Below, piece by piece: positions 18,401 to 26,873 of a stretch of DNA of 64,000 nt. The stretch lies in the NCBI GenBank assembly GCA_040882225.1, contig JBBEBR010000014.1, forward strand, positions 62,001-126,000, given 5' to 3'. This DNA comes from Gracilimonas sp040882225 (GTDB taxonomy: Bacteria > Bacteroidota > Rhodothermia > Balneolales > Balneolaceae). The first letter of the stretch is position 1. Each line of letters opens with the position of its first letter. Below the pieces are notes generated by a model that was not told where the DNA came from, did not search any database, and saw only the letters and a list, made by a program, of their open reading frames with translations. A program made the position numbers and the translations under genes.

Positions 18401-18524
18401 TAGTGTCATGTCAATGTTCATTCGTTTTAAGCAGACCTGTCAGGTTTTGTAGAATTTGTACCAGACATATCTAATAGCCTCTAAACCTAACAGCCTTGGC
18501 CAATTCAGCATTGACATAACATTA
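18401..18524. mobile_element. MITE-like element with nested inverted repeats
   Basis: Outer ends match as imperfect inverted repeats: TAGTGTCATGTCAATG (18401-18416) and, on the other strand, TAATGTTATGTCAATG (18509-18524), 14 of 16 identical. Inside is a second pair, CTGTCAGGTTT (18437-18447) against the reverse of AAACCTAACAG (18483-18493), 10 of 11. No coding capacity is visible in the 124 bases. A TA dinucleotide at both ends would fit a mariner/IS630-type target. The right end contributes the TAA stop codon of the M28 peptidase gene. Confidence 0.5.
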
Positions 18525-19826
18525 GTCTACAGTTTCAGGATCTATCCTGGTTGGAGTTTTTCTGCCGGAAGTAATTTCTTCCGCAGCTTTTGCAATAGCC
18601 GCGATGGTGCTAGTTGCGTGAGTGATATTGATGGTTTTAAACTCATCAGTTACCCGGTGATAATCCTCATCAACATCGATAGGTGTAGTACTTATGGAAT
18701 GTGCCGGAACACCCAGTCGGGCGAGTGTAGCATTATCAGAACGATAAAATAAATTCTGGTTGGGGTAGGGGTCGGGATAGAAAATGAAACTGGAATCTTC
18801 GACACTCTGCTGTAAAATTTCTCCAAAAGTTGAACGCTCATAACCAGTTATCCATGCGGAATTTGGCCCATTAACCGCTGGTTTTCCAATCATCTCAATA
18901 TTGAACATCGCAACAATGTGGTCTGGATTTAATTGCTCTGAGAAATATTTTGAACCATATCCACCTGCTTCCTCCGCTGTGAATCCTACAAAAAGGAGGG
19001 TGCGTTCAGGAGTAGGCCGTTCACTAAAATGGCGGGCCAGCTCAATTACAGCCGCCACGCCGGAGGCATTGTCATTCGCCCCATTTGCAATGGAGTCCCC
19101 CTCAGAGGTAGTTTTAACTCCTATATGATCGTAATGCGCTGAAAAAATTACAATTTCATCGGAAAGATGGCCTTCAATTTTGCCAACTACATTAAATAGC
19201 TCAATTGGCTGAACTGAACTTTCTACGTTAACAGTTAAGGTCGAGACTTCATCTTCAGATAGAATAAATACATCGCTTTGAGAATTATCTAACTCTAAGG
19301 TGCGTGTTGGACGAGAAAAATAGCTTCGGTATCGGTGAAACCATTCTTTATGAGCTTTATCAACCATAACTACGGAAGGGATATCATCTCTGAGGTAGTT
19401 GCGAATGGATTCTCTGAAATTATCATCCCCCGAAATTCTATGGATGTCTATATCATGTTTCTCCCACTTTATGTGTTTAGCGAAAACGCGGGTGAAGTAA
19501 TCATCTTCAACAATTTCTTTACCATTGATAGAGACGTCCGCTTGTTGTGGGCTGATGGTATAAACTATGAAACTTTGGTGGAAGGTTTCCAGAGGAGCTA
19601 AAGGAGCCAGTCCAATTTTCGCGAATTCGCTGGAAATGAAATTTGCAGCAAGTGCAGCTTCTGAAGAAAACGCGGCACGGCCTTTCATTTCATCCGAGCT
19701 TAGCGCTTGAATTATTCTTGCGACGTTACCTTCGGTAATTTCCGGTGATTTTGTGCATTGGGAGGTAAGTAATCCCGTACCTGCAATAAATAAAAGCGTC
19801 AGGAAAGAAGTCAATTTGTATTTCAT
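18522..19826 (-). CDS. M28 family zinc aminopeptidase-like protein
   Basis: 434 residues with an N-terminal export signal (LTLLFIAGTGLLTSQC), possibly a lipoprotein. M28 zinc-ligand motifs are in order: FSAHYDHIG, ANGANDNASG, FTAEEAGGYGS, FNIEMIGKP (Glu where many M28 enzymes have Asp) and a late His in DYHRVTDE. It is probably a periplasmic or surface aminopeptidase with two zinc ions. The last codon and TAA stop abut or overlap the MITE-like element, so the C-terminus may have been trimmed by insertion. Family length is usually 400-500, so any loss is small. Confidence 0.85.
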   Translation of the reverse strand: MKYKLTSFLTLLFIAGTGLLTSQCTKSPEITEGNVARIIQALSSDEMKGRAAFSSEAALAANFISSEFAKIGLAPLAPLETFHQSFIVYTISPQQADVSINGKEIVEDDYFTRVFAKHIKWEKHDIDIHRISGDDNFRESIRNYLRDDIPSVVMVDKAHKEWFHRYRSYFSRPTRTLELDNSQSDVFILSEDEVSTLTVNVESSVQPIELFNVVGKIEGHLSDEIVIFSAHYDHIGVKTTSEGDSIANGANDNASGVAAVIELARHFSERPTPERTLLFVGFTAEEAGGYGSKYFSEQLNPDHIVAMFNIEMIGKPAVNGPNSAWITGYERSTFGEILQQSVEDSSFIFYPDPYPNQNLFYRSDNATLARLGVPAHSISTTPIDVDEDYHRVTDEFKTINITHATSTIAAIAKAAEEITSGRKTPTRIDPETVD

Positions 19827-19926
19827 GAAAGATACTCTAAAGAAATTAGTTCTTGCCTAATTGTAAGGAAACTGAGCACTCTCAATTGAAAAAAAATGAT
19901 ATACCCGAGTAAAGCTCTGTAAAAAT

Positions 19927-21042
19927 CTAAATACTGACCGAAGTCGAGGGTTCCCATGTGAAATTTGGATCACCAAATTTCTTTAACGTTCGATAATGAG
20001 AAGCAACAGCTTTGCTGAATGTTTCGTGGCAGTTATAAGGTATCCCAAATTCTTTAGCAGTCTGCTCAACAATCGGGCTTATAGCCGGGTAATGAATACT
20101 ACATACCTTAGGGAAAAGGTGATGCTCAATCTGATAATTCAGCCCTCCAATGTACCAGGAGAGTACTTTATTAGAACGTGCGAAATTATTGGTAGTCAGC
20201 ATTTCGTGAATCGCCCAATGATTTTCGATCATATGCTCTTCGTTTGGCAGGGGGTGTGTGGTTTCTTCAACCACATGCGCAAGCTGAAAGATAATGCCAA
20301 GAATAAAACCGGCGGTAAGGTGAAATGTTCCAAAACCAATAAGCCACTGATACCAAGTAAGATCAAGTAAAATGATAGGCAGCGCGATGGTATATCCGTA
20401 GTACATAATTTTTGTAACTATCAGAGTAACCCATTCTTTCAATGGATGGTTTTTATTTTCGTAAGGGCCTAAAGGGGATTTAAAGAAATACCAATAATCT
20501 TTGATGAATACCCAAAAGAAAGTTGCGAAACTATAGGCGAAGAAAGCCAGAATATGTTGTGCGCGATGAACGGGTTTATGCTCAGAGTGAGGAGAGAGCC
20601 TGATAAACTCAGCCACTTCAAGATCTTCATCATGGCCGTGAATATTGGTGTAGGTATGGTGAATAATATTATGGGTGATTTTCCAGATGTAACCATTGGC
20701 ACCCATCACATCAAAGAAAAGGCCAAGGCCATAATTGACACCATTTTTGGAAGAGTATGAACCATGAAGAGCATCATGAGTGACCGAAAACCCGATACCG
20801 GCCATTCCGATTCCCATAACAATGGTAAGTGCCCACATCACCCCTAAAGAAAACTGCCCACTTATAATCAAGGCATAAGCGCCAAAATACACGCTAAGCA
20901 AAATGATGGTTTTAAGAACCATTGCAACATTTGCATTTTCGGAGAGATTGTTCTCCTTAAAATATACAGCTACTCGTTCCTTAACGGTTTTACTGAATTC
21001 TCTGTCAATTTTATTGTTAAATGTGACTTTTTTGACTTCCAC
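19927..21042 (-). CDS. membrane fatty-acid desaturase, front-end type
   Basis: 371 residues with about four membrane segments and the three histidine boxes of the di-iron membrane desaturases: HDALH (89-93), HNIIHH (124-129) and QIEHH (304-308). The Gln-initiated third box is typical of front-end and some acyl-lipid desaturases. No cytochrome b5 domain is fused, so a separate electron donor is needed. It introduces a double bond into membrane fatty acids, presumably adjusting fluidity. The neighbouring cold-shock gene on the same strand makes a cold-adaptation link plausible, but no shared operon is seen. Confidence 0.85.
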   Translation of the reverse strand: MEVKKVTFNNKIDREFSKTVKERVAVYFKENNLSENANVAMVLKTIILLSVYFGAYALIISGQFSLGVMWALTIVMGIGMAGIGFSVTHDALHGSYSSKNGVNYGLGLFFDVMGANGYIWKITHNIIHHTYTNIHGHDEDLEVAEFIRLSPHSEHKPVHRAQHILAFFAYSFATFFWVFIKDYWYFFKSPLGPYENKNHPLKEWVTLIVTKIMYYGYTIALPIILLDLTWYQWLIGFGTFHLTAGFILGIIFQLAHVVEETTHPLPNEEHMIENHWAIHEMLTTNNFARSNKVLSWYIGGLNYQIEHHLFPKVCSIHYPAISPIVEQTAKEFGIPYNCHETFSKAVASHYRTLKKFGDPNFTWEPSTSVSI

Positions 21043-21151
21043 TTATCCTCGTATTTAAGTTCCTTCCTTTGATTAAAAATAACCGAATAACGCTCATTAA
21101 GCTAATTATTTTCTTATTACCCATTCCGTATTAACTATGGAACCGGCTGGC

Positions 21152-21191
21152 AAAAAAAAACCCGGCCTGATAAAATCAGAACCGGGTTTTT
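21152..21191 (-). terminator. terminator of the first cold-shock gene
   Basis: Stem CCCGG-CTGAT paired with ATCAG-CCGGG (21161-21171 with 21175-21186, small internal bulges), loop AAA, and nine A residues on the plus strand (21152-21160) that give a T-run on the minus strand. It follows the csp gene at 21208 in the minus direction. Confidence 0.85.
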
Positions 21192-21207
21192 AAGATTCAA
21201 AAAAATC

Positions 21208-21417
21208 TTAGCTAACTCTGGATACTTCCACAGCGCTAAGTCCTTTTGGAGTTTCTTCTACTGAATACTCAACTTCTTCACCGTCAGCGAGACCTTCTTC
21301 AAAGCCAAGATTCTCGATGTTGTTGCGGTGTACAAAGATGTCTTTTCCACCATTCTCAGGCTCGATGAATCCAAATCCTTTTTGTGCATCGAACCATTTA
21401 ATTTTACCGTATTCCAT
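21208..21417 (-). CDS. cold-shock protein (CspA family)
   Basis: 69 residues, a single cold-shock OB-fold. RNP1 appears as KGFGFIEP and RNP2-like as DIFVHRNNI. These bind single-stranded RNA or DNA and act as RNA chaperones. The gene is preceded by a roughly 100-base leader whose far end is conserved with the leader of the second csp at 25392, and followed by a strong terminator, so it is a monocistronic unit. The paralogue at 25183 is identical at about 59 of 69 positions. Confidence 0.95.
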   Translation of the reverse strand: MEYGKIKWFDAQKGFGFIEPENGGKDIFVHRNNIENLGFEEGLADGEEVEYSVEETPKGLSAVEVSRVS

Positions 21418-21492
21418 AATTGTGTTGGGTTGTATTGATCACTGCCACAATATACTGCTTTGAGTGTGTTATCAAAAAGTGTACTAATTTTG

Positions 21493-21552
21493 CAGCTGTG
21501 AGTTAAATTTTAGTTGTACAAACTATAGATGGGAAACAAATACTATACTAAA
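21493..21552 (-). promoter_or_regulatory. conserved promoter/leader block of the first csp gene
   Basis: On the minus strand this reads TTAGTATAGTATTTG then TTTCCCATCTATAGTTTG then ACTAAAA and ACTCACAGCTG. The same order and most bases recur upstream of the second csp gene (25472-25530), whose -7-like element is TATTTTTG, matching the Bacteroidetes TAnnTTTG consensus exactly. The block ends about 75 bases before the start codon, leaving a long 5' UTR. The rest of the 21418-21797 interval holds no gene; it has one imperfect AAACATGCA/TGCAGGTTT hairpin near 21670-21701. Confidence 0.6.
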
Positions 21553-21797
21553 AATACTAATACTGAATCTGACCATACATTTGCGTTAACTAAATATCAA
21601 GTTTTATAGGGTTAATACCAAATAATGTACATTAAAATTTAGTTTTCCTGTTTAAAAAAAATACCGCTCAAACATGCAAAAGTTTAAAAGTATGCAGGTT
21701 TAATTTACATTCTGAGGTTGCCACTGTAAAAGCAACATTTTTTGTGGATATAGACCCAGTTAGGTTTCAGAACGGAAGGTAAAACCAAGTATAAAAT

Positions 21798-23087
21798 TTG
21801 AGATCTTATAAACACATATTAATATACCTTTGCCTGTCTTCTTTTTCTGGATTTGAAACGGGGAAATTGCATGCTCAGTCGAGTAATGAATCGGGTTTTG
21901 AGCTTGTTGACACCACCGAACAAAGGATTAGAATACCGTTTGAGCTTATCAATAACTTGGTAATCATTGAAATTCGCATCAATGGGTCTGAGCCGTTAAA
22001 ATTTGTTTTAGATACCGGTGTTGGAACAACTTTGATAACCGGATTACCAAATAACGAAGAACTCTATTTAAAGAATTCAAGAATTATAACCCTTGCCGGG
22101 CTCGGAGAAAATGAGCCGATGCAAGCATATCTCTCTAAAAACAATTCAATCAGCTTAAAAGGAGTAGAAGGGGAAAACCTGGATGTGGTTTTTTTGTTAG
22201 AGGATGTGTTCAACCTTTCCTCATTCATGGGCACATTTGTGCACGGATTAATTGGTTATGATTTGTTCGCAAACTTTGCGGTAGAAATTGATTACAAGAA
22301 GAAACACATTTTTCTGTACGAGCCTGAAAGTTATAAGAAAAAATTTCAAAAGCTTTCTAAACATCGGAAATGGCATAAATTTCCTATCCTGATAGACAAT
22401 CAAAAACCTTACCTATACTTGGATTATTTGCCATCAGGAGAAACTACAACCCACCAGATAAAGCTATTAATAGATTCGGGAGCAAGTAATGCGTTTTCTT
22501 TTTATGAAACCACCGAGGATTTCTTCACCATTCCCGCTTCAAATATTCAAACCCTCTTAGGAATTGGTTTAAGCGGAAACGTGAATGGGAAAATGGGACG
22601 GGTTAATGAAGTAAGTTTAGGGAAATTTATCTTTGATAAGCCTGTTGTTGCATTTCCGGACAGTTTATCTGTTGCTAATGCTATTCGGCTAAGTGATAGA
22701 AATGGAAGTGTGGGTGGAGAAATTCTCAGGCGGTTTAAAGTGATTTTCCACTACCAAGATGGCTTTATGCTGTTAAGAAGTAACAATGATTTCAAAGACG
22801 ATTTTAATTACAACATGAGTGGCATTGAAATTTATACACCTATTCCGAATTTGCCGTTATATGTAATTTTAAAAGTAAGAAAAGGTTCTTCCGCCGATGT
22901 GGCCGGAATAAGAGAGGAAGATATTATTAACAGAATTAATGGTACGAAAACAGAAGAACTAACCTTTAACGACATTCTTAATTACCTGGAAAGCAGAGAA
23001 GGTTCCAGTATCAGAATGGAGGTTCAGCGTGATTCTACCATCAAAAAGTTTTTCTTCAGGCTCAGAAATGAGCTGAAAGTGGATTGA
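21798..23087 (+). CDS. exported protein with two retropepsin-like motifs and a PDZ domain
   Basis: 429 residues from a TTG start, supported because a stop codon lies just upstream in frame and a signal peptide (HILIYLCLSSFSGFETGKLHAQ) follows at once. Two aspartyl-protease-type segments are seen: FVLDTGVGTTLITG with D72 and LLIDSGASNAFSFY with D226. They could form one bilobal active site, a pattern also seen in bacterial gag-asp proteases of the Bacteroidetes. A PDZ domain covers about 345-425 (VLKVRKGSSADVAGIREEDI). The protein may be a periplasmic aspartyl peptidase; activity is inferred. A signal-bearing S10 carboxypeptidase follows on the same strand. Confidence 0.8.
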   Translation: MRSYKHILIYLCLSSFSGFETGKLHAQSSNESGFELVDTTEQRIRIPFELINNLVIIEIRINGSEPLKFVLDTGVGTTLITGLPNNEELYLKNSRIITLAGLGENEPMQAYLSKNNSISLKGVEGENLDVVFLLEDVFNLSSFMGTFVHGLIGYDLFANFAVEIDYKKKHIFLYEPESYKKKFQKLSKHRKWHKFPILIDNQKPYLYLDYLPSGETTTHQIKLLIDSGASNAFSFYETTEDFFTIPASNIQTLLGIGLSGNVNGKMGRVNEVSLGKFIFDKPVVAFPDSLSVANAIRLSDRNGSVGGEILRRFKVIFHYQDGFMLLRSNNDFKDDFNYNMSGIEIYTPIPNLPLYVILKVRKGSSADVAGIREEDIINRINGTKTEELTFNDILNYLESREGSSIRMEVQRDSTIKKFFFRLRNELKVD

Positions 23088-23173
23088 AACATTTTACTGA
23101 ATTTGACAGGATAATTTCCCGCAAATTTACTAAATACCTCACCTTCTTTTTATTAATTGATCTCCATTTCCTC

Positions 23174-24676
23174 ATGAATAAAAAATTACTATTAAAAAGT
23201 GTATTGGCAATTTTAATAATTGCAGTAACATCCGAAGTTGCTGTTTCCCAGGAAGATTTTAGCCGTGGTGCAAAAGTTGACTGGAAGAAAACCATTAAGA
23301 GTGAAGTCACCATCAAAGGCACTAAAATTCCTTATACCACAACAGTGGGCAATCAACCGGTTTGGGATGAAAGTGGTAAAGCGATAGCCTCTCTGTTTTA
23401 CACCTATTATGAACGCTCTGATGTACGCGATAAAGCTAACCGGCCATTGGTGATCTCTTTCAACGGCGGTCCGGGCTCTGCTTCAGTTTGGATGCACATT
23501 GGATACACCGGCCCCAAACTGCTGAATATTGATGATGAAGGATTTCCTGTGCAGCCTTATGGAGTGAGAGATAATCCACATTCTATTTTAGATGTTGCGG
23601 ATATCGTGTTTGTGAATCCTGTTAATGTCGCATTTTCCAGAATTATTGATTCAGAAACAAAAAGAGAAACGTTTTTCGGGGTGAATGCCGATATCGAATA
23701 TCTCGCAAAATGGATAGACACTTTTGTTTCTCGCCAAAACAGATGGCCTTCCCCTAAATATCTCATTGGTGAAAGTTATGGAACAAATCGGGTTTCGGGT
23801 TTGGCTAATAGGTTGCAATCTTCTCACTGGATGTATCTAAACGGAGTGATTTTGGTGTCTCCAACAGGCCTTGGAATTGAAAGAGACGGACCAGCAGACG
23901 ACGCGCTTCCACTGCCATATTTTGCCGCTACTGCATGGTATCATGATGCTTTAAACCCGGAGCTTCAACAACAAGATCTGGTCGAATTTTTACCTGAAGT
24001 AGAGCGATTTACCATCGAAGAATACATTCCTGCTTTAGCGAAGGGGGGATTCATTGAAGAAGCTGAAAAACAACAAATAGCTCAGAAACTTGCGCAATAT
24101 TCCGGCCTTTCAGAACAAGCCATCGTTGACAGAAACCTGCGCATTTCCACTTCTTTTTTCTGGAAAGAACTACTTCGGGATCAGGGACTAACCATCGGCC
24201 GTCTCGACTCTCGTTATCGTGGGGTGGACAGAGAAAATGGGGGAGATCGATATGACTATGATCCCGCCCTTACTTCCTGGAATCATGCATTTACGCCGGC
24301 AATCAATCATTATTTGAGAGATGTGTTAGGCTATGAAACCGATCTTCAATATTGGATGTTTGGCTCGGTACATCCCTGGGATAGAAACAGAGACAACACG
24401 GGTGAGAATTTAAGGTCGGCAATGGCAGAAAATCCTTTTCTCAACGTGATGATTCAAGCCGGTTATTATGATGGCGGCACCAATTACTTCGATGCCAAAT
24501 ATACCATGTGGAACATGGATCCCAGTGGAAAGCTAAAAGACCGATTCTCCTTCAAAACCTACCGAAGCGGCCATATGATGTATTTACGGGCAGAAGATCT
24601 GACAATATCAAATCAGGATATCAGAGATTTTATTCAGAATTCAATTCCAAAAGAAGGAATGCCGGCAAAATATTAA
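23174..24676 (+). CDS. serine carboxypeptidase (S10 family), exported
   Basis: About 500 residues from the ATG at 23174, which starts a signal peptide (NKKLLLKSVLAILIIAVTS). An upstream TTG at 23084 would add 30 unlikely residues and is rejected. S10 motifs are FNGGPGSASVW (oxyanion region), IGESYG (nucleophile Ser), an Asp in AGYYDGGTNYFDAKY and the catalytic His in YRSGHMMYLR. It removes C-terminal residues from peptides in the periplasm or outside. The stop of the double-aspartyl gene lies about 87 bases upstream, so read-through transcription is possible. Confidence 0.85.
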   Translation: MNKKLLLKSVLAILIIAVTSEVAVSQEDFSRGAKVDWKKTIKSEVTIKGTKIPYTTTVGNQPVWDESGKAIASLFYTYYERSDVRDKANRPLVISFNGGPGSASVWMHIGYTGPKLLNIDDEGFPVQPYGVRDNPHSILDVADIVFVNPVNVAFSRIIDSETKRETFFGVNADIEYLAKWIDTFVSRQNRWPSPKYLIGESYGTNRVSGLANRLQSSHWMYLNGVILVSPTGLGIERDGPADDALPLPYFAATAWYHDALNPELQQQDLVEFLPEVERFTIEEYIPALAKGGFIEEAEKQQIAQKLAQYSGLSEQAIVDRNLRISTSFFWKELLRDQGLTIGRLDSRYRGVDRENGGDRYDYDPALTSWNHAFTPAINHYLRDVLGYETDLQYWMFGSVHPWDRNRDNTGENLRSAMAENPFLNVMIQAGYYDGGTNYFDAKYTMWNMDPSGKLKDRFSFKTYRSGHMMYLRAEDLTISNQDIRDFIQNSIPKEGMPAKY

Positions 24677-24682
24677 CGAGCA

Positions 24683-25036
24683 TTACCCCATTATTCTGGA
24701 GCGGAACATGAAAAACACCGCTCCCAGAATACATAATGCCGCCCAAAGATAATCGAGTTTTAAAGGCTCTTTCATATAGTAAAGAGCAAAGGGTACAAAA
24801 ACCGTAAGAGCTATAACTTCCTGCATTATTTTAAGCTCGGCGATGGTCAAAACGGAATATCCGATTCTGTTCGCCGGTACCATAAGCATGTATTCAAAAA
24901 AGGCTATGCCCCAGCTCAGTAAAGCGGCAATTATCCACGGTTTGGTATTTAGTTCTTTCAAGTGGCCGTACCAGGCGAAAGTCATAAAAACATTGCTGAG
25001 TGATAAAAGAAGGATGGTAATAAGAGTAGGTTTCAT
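24683..25036 (-). CDS. DUF486 / DMT-superfamily small membrane protein
   Basis: 117 residues with four hydrophobic segments. The motifs MTFAWYGHLKELNTKPW, SWGIAFFEYMLMVPANRIG and AELKIMQEVIALTVFVPFA are those of the DUF486 family, a four-helix half-module related to drug/metabolite (EamA/SMR-like) transporters. Such proteins probably dimerise to make a full transporter; the substrate is unknown. It converges with the S10 peptidase gene with a gap of 6 bases. Confidence 0.9.
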   Translation of the reverse strand: MKPTLITILLLSLSNVFMTFAWYGHLKELNTKPWIIAALLSWGIAFFEYMLMVPANRIGYSVLTIAELKIMQEVIALTVFVPFALYYMKEPLKLDYLWAALCILGAVFFMFRSRIMG

Positions 25037-25130
25037 TTCCGTATGTGTAGATTAGATGAGCTGGAAACAAAATTACCGCTTTTACAGAATGAAGAAAACA
25101 GGAGGGAGAAATTCTTTTTTCTTAGGCATA

Positions 25131-25162
25131 AAAAAACCTGATTTCTTTAAGAAATCAGGTTT
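25131..25162 (-). terminator. terminator of the second cold-shock gene
   Basis: Near-perfect palindrome AAACCTGATTTC-TTTAA-GAAATCAGGTTT (25134-25162) preceded on the plus strand by A residues, giving a T-run on the minus strand. It follows the csp gene at 25183 in the minus direction. Confidence 0.85.
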
Positions 25163-25182
25163 GAAAATTTTTCAGGAGAAGA

Positions 25183-25392
25183 TCATTCTAACCTGTAAAC
25201 TTCAACGGCACTAAGGCCCTTAGGAGTTTCTTCAGTTGAAAATTCAACTTCCTCTCCGTCATTAAGACTCTCTTCAAATCCTAAATTCTCTATGTTGTTG
25301 CGGTGTACAAAAATATCTTTGCCACCATTTTCTGGTTGGATGAATCCAAATCCTTTTTCACCATCAAACCATTTGATTTTACCGTATTCCAT
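25183..25392 (-). CDS. cold-shock protein (CspA family), second copy
   Basis: 69 residues with the same single cold-shock domain as the gene at 21208; RNP1 is KGFGFIQP and the RNP2-like motif DIFVHRNNI is unchanged. Ten substitutions separate the copies, mostly in the C-terminal half (for example EYSVEE against EFSTEE). Each copy has its own leader and terminator, and four unrelated genes lie between them, so this is an older duplication and not a tandem repeat. The copies may differ in induction. Confidence 0.95.
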   Translation of the reverse strand: MEYGKIKWFDGEKGFGFIQPENGGKDIFVHRNNIENLGFEESLNDGEEVEFSTEETPKGLSAVEVYRLE

Positions 25393-25471
25393 AATAAAAA
25401 ATATAATATATGTTGTTCACAGGCACAGTTGGTGTTGTATGCTAAATTGAATGAGCACACCATTTCTTAAT

Positions 25472-25530
25472 CGGCTGTGAGTCTGTTTTAGTTTTACAAA
25501 AATAGAAGGGGAAATAAATACTGTACTAAG
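25472..25530 (-). promoter_or_regulatory. conserved promoter/leader block of the second csp gene
   Basis: Minus-strand order: CTTAGTACAGTATTTATTTC, then CCCTTCTATTTTTGTAAAAC, then ACTCACAGCCG. TATTTTTG fits the Bacteroidetes -7 consensus TAnnTTTG. The block matches the first csp leader (21493-21552) at most positions over about 60 bases. The remaining intergenic DNA (25393-25673) is AT-rich, with no gene seen. Confidence 0.65.
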
Positions 25531-25673
25531 AAATAATAATAATAAAATACCGATGTCGTCCTTTAATTTGCAGGTGCATAATATCCTAATATTTTAGGCC
25601 AAAATCAAAGTTGATTTAGGATTCCCTTTTTTGAAAAAATATCAGGATGTAGTGCAGAAGCAGGTTTTTTCGA

Positions 25674-26459
25674 TTATTTCGAATAAATTTCGTTGATTAA
25701 TCCCGCTAACCGAACGCCCGCTTGCAGTAGCCGGGTCTCAACCGTATCCCAGTTTTTAAAGCCATACTCGTAGCTCAGTCTTTTGTCTTCGGGAATATCG
25801 TACACCTTTGCAAGCAAAGCCTGAGACTCATAAGCCCAATCCAGTACGGAAGAACTTTGCCACTCTTTAACTTCTTTTTCTGTTGGATGGTTGATGAAAT
25901 CAGAAAGCTCGGTAAAACTAAGTTGCTTATCATTAATCATTTCACTGTCCCAAACCCTGTGCAGGTTTGAATTCTCCCAAAACCACTCTACCCGTACATC
26001 ATTTCCGCCGCGGTCGGTTCCATTTCCCACATGCAACGGTTGATGTAAATCGCCAATAAGATGAATCAAAACTTTCAGGCTTTCTTCCTCTTCTTTTTGG
26101 GAAAGTTTTCCTGATTTTAAATCTGTTACTGCCTTTTCTATCGCCCATAAAATATCGCCGCTTTCTGCTTTTTCAGCCGTTTCATAGGTTTCACCTTCAG
26201 GAATGGTTACATAATGCCATGGCGACATAAAGTTGTAACTCCTGTCCGATCTCACCTCATCCATCCAGGTAGAAACTTCGGCGAGGGTTTTATTTCCAAG
26301 AACCCGCTTTACTTCTTTGGCTGCATCGGCAGTAAGATATTGTGCCGCAATTTGACCAGTAACTCTATGGCCGTTTTGTCCCCATCGGGCAGAATTTTCG
26401 CTTAGGGAAGAAAAACCGAACATAAAAACTGTAAGAAAAAGTAGGATAGACTTGAGCAT
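25674..26459 (-). CDS. S1/P1-type nuclease, exported
   Basis: 261 residues with a signal peptide and the S1/P1 zinc-nuclease signature. The N-terminal region of the mature protein is RWGQNGHRVTGQIAAQYLT; in this family the mature N-terminal Trp itself coordinates zinc. Other metal-ligand motifs are MSPWHYVTIP, LIHLIGDLHQPLHVG and GTDRGGNDVRVEW with NLHRVWD. It is probably a periplasmic or secreted nuclease for single-stranded DNA and RNA, useful for phosphate scavenging. Cleavage exactly before Trp26 would follow Arg, which is atypical for signal peptidase I. Confidence 0.9.
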   Translation of the reverse strand: MLKSILLFLTVFMFGFSSLSENSARWGQNGHRVTGQIAAQYLTADAAKEVKRVLGNKTLAEVSTWMDEVRSDRSYNFMSPWHYVTIPEGETYETAEKAESGDILWAIEKAVTDLKSGKLSQKEEEESLKVLIHLIGDLHQPLHVGNGTDRGGNDVRVEWFWENSNLHRVWDSEMINDKQLSFTELSDFINHPTEKEVKEWQSSSVLDWAYESQALLAKVYDIPEDKRLSYEYGFKNWDTVETRLLQAGVRLAGLINEIYSK

Positions 26460-26610
26460 TGAAGTAGATAATTAGATTCTTGGAAAGATGAAGGATAAGA
26501 TAATTTTCAGAATAAATTACTTTTAATAAGTGATTTTTTATTACAAAATCTTTCATCAAGATTTGTCCAATGCGGGTTTGAGCCGGTATTCTATAAGCTT
26601 TTATATATCG

Positions 26611-26864
26611 CTATTTCTTTGAATTATATTTCATATTCATGTACACTTCCCCTTTTTCCAATTCCTTCAGCATTTGATTTAGTCTTTTCTGCTTAGTTGA
26701 TTCCTTTTTTACGTAATGATCCATAGCATATAATCATTCTGCTGATAAGGCGGCCGGGATTTATATGCTCCGAATAATTCCGAATCTTCTATTGCTTTTG
26801 TAACAAAATCCGGCATCGGATAACGGGGGCGTTTTAAATTGGAAAAATCATCATTTATGGACAT
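26611..26864 (-). pseudogene. frameshifted YdeI/OmpD-associated-like gene
   Basis: Reading from ATG 26864, the frame gives RPRYPMPDFVTKAIEDSELF and RPPYQQNDYMLWII, then hits TAA. One base lost near 26713-26718 restores YVKKESTKQKRLNQMLKELE and ends at TAG 26611-26613. The two halves join into one YdeI/OmpD-associated-like protein of about 84 residues, and the spacing across the break equals that of intact family members as I remember them. It is either a true pseudogene or a single-base assembly error. The stop in the first frame precedes the A-run, so that run alone cannot explain the break. It lies 9 bases after the GyrI-like gene on the same strand. Confidence 0.7.
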
Positions 26865-26873
26865 ATGGAAGAG

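Noticed and set aside
23084..23173. TTG start for the S10 carboxypeptidase
   Set aside because: It places 30 residues before a clean signal peptide; the ATG at 23174 starts that signal peptide.
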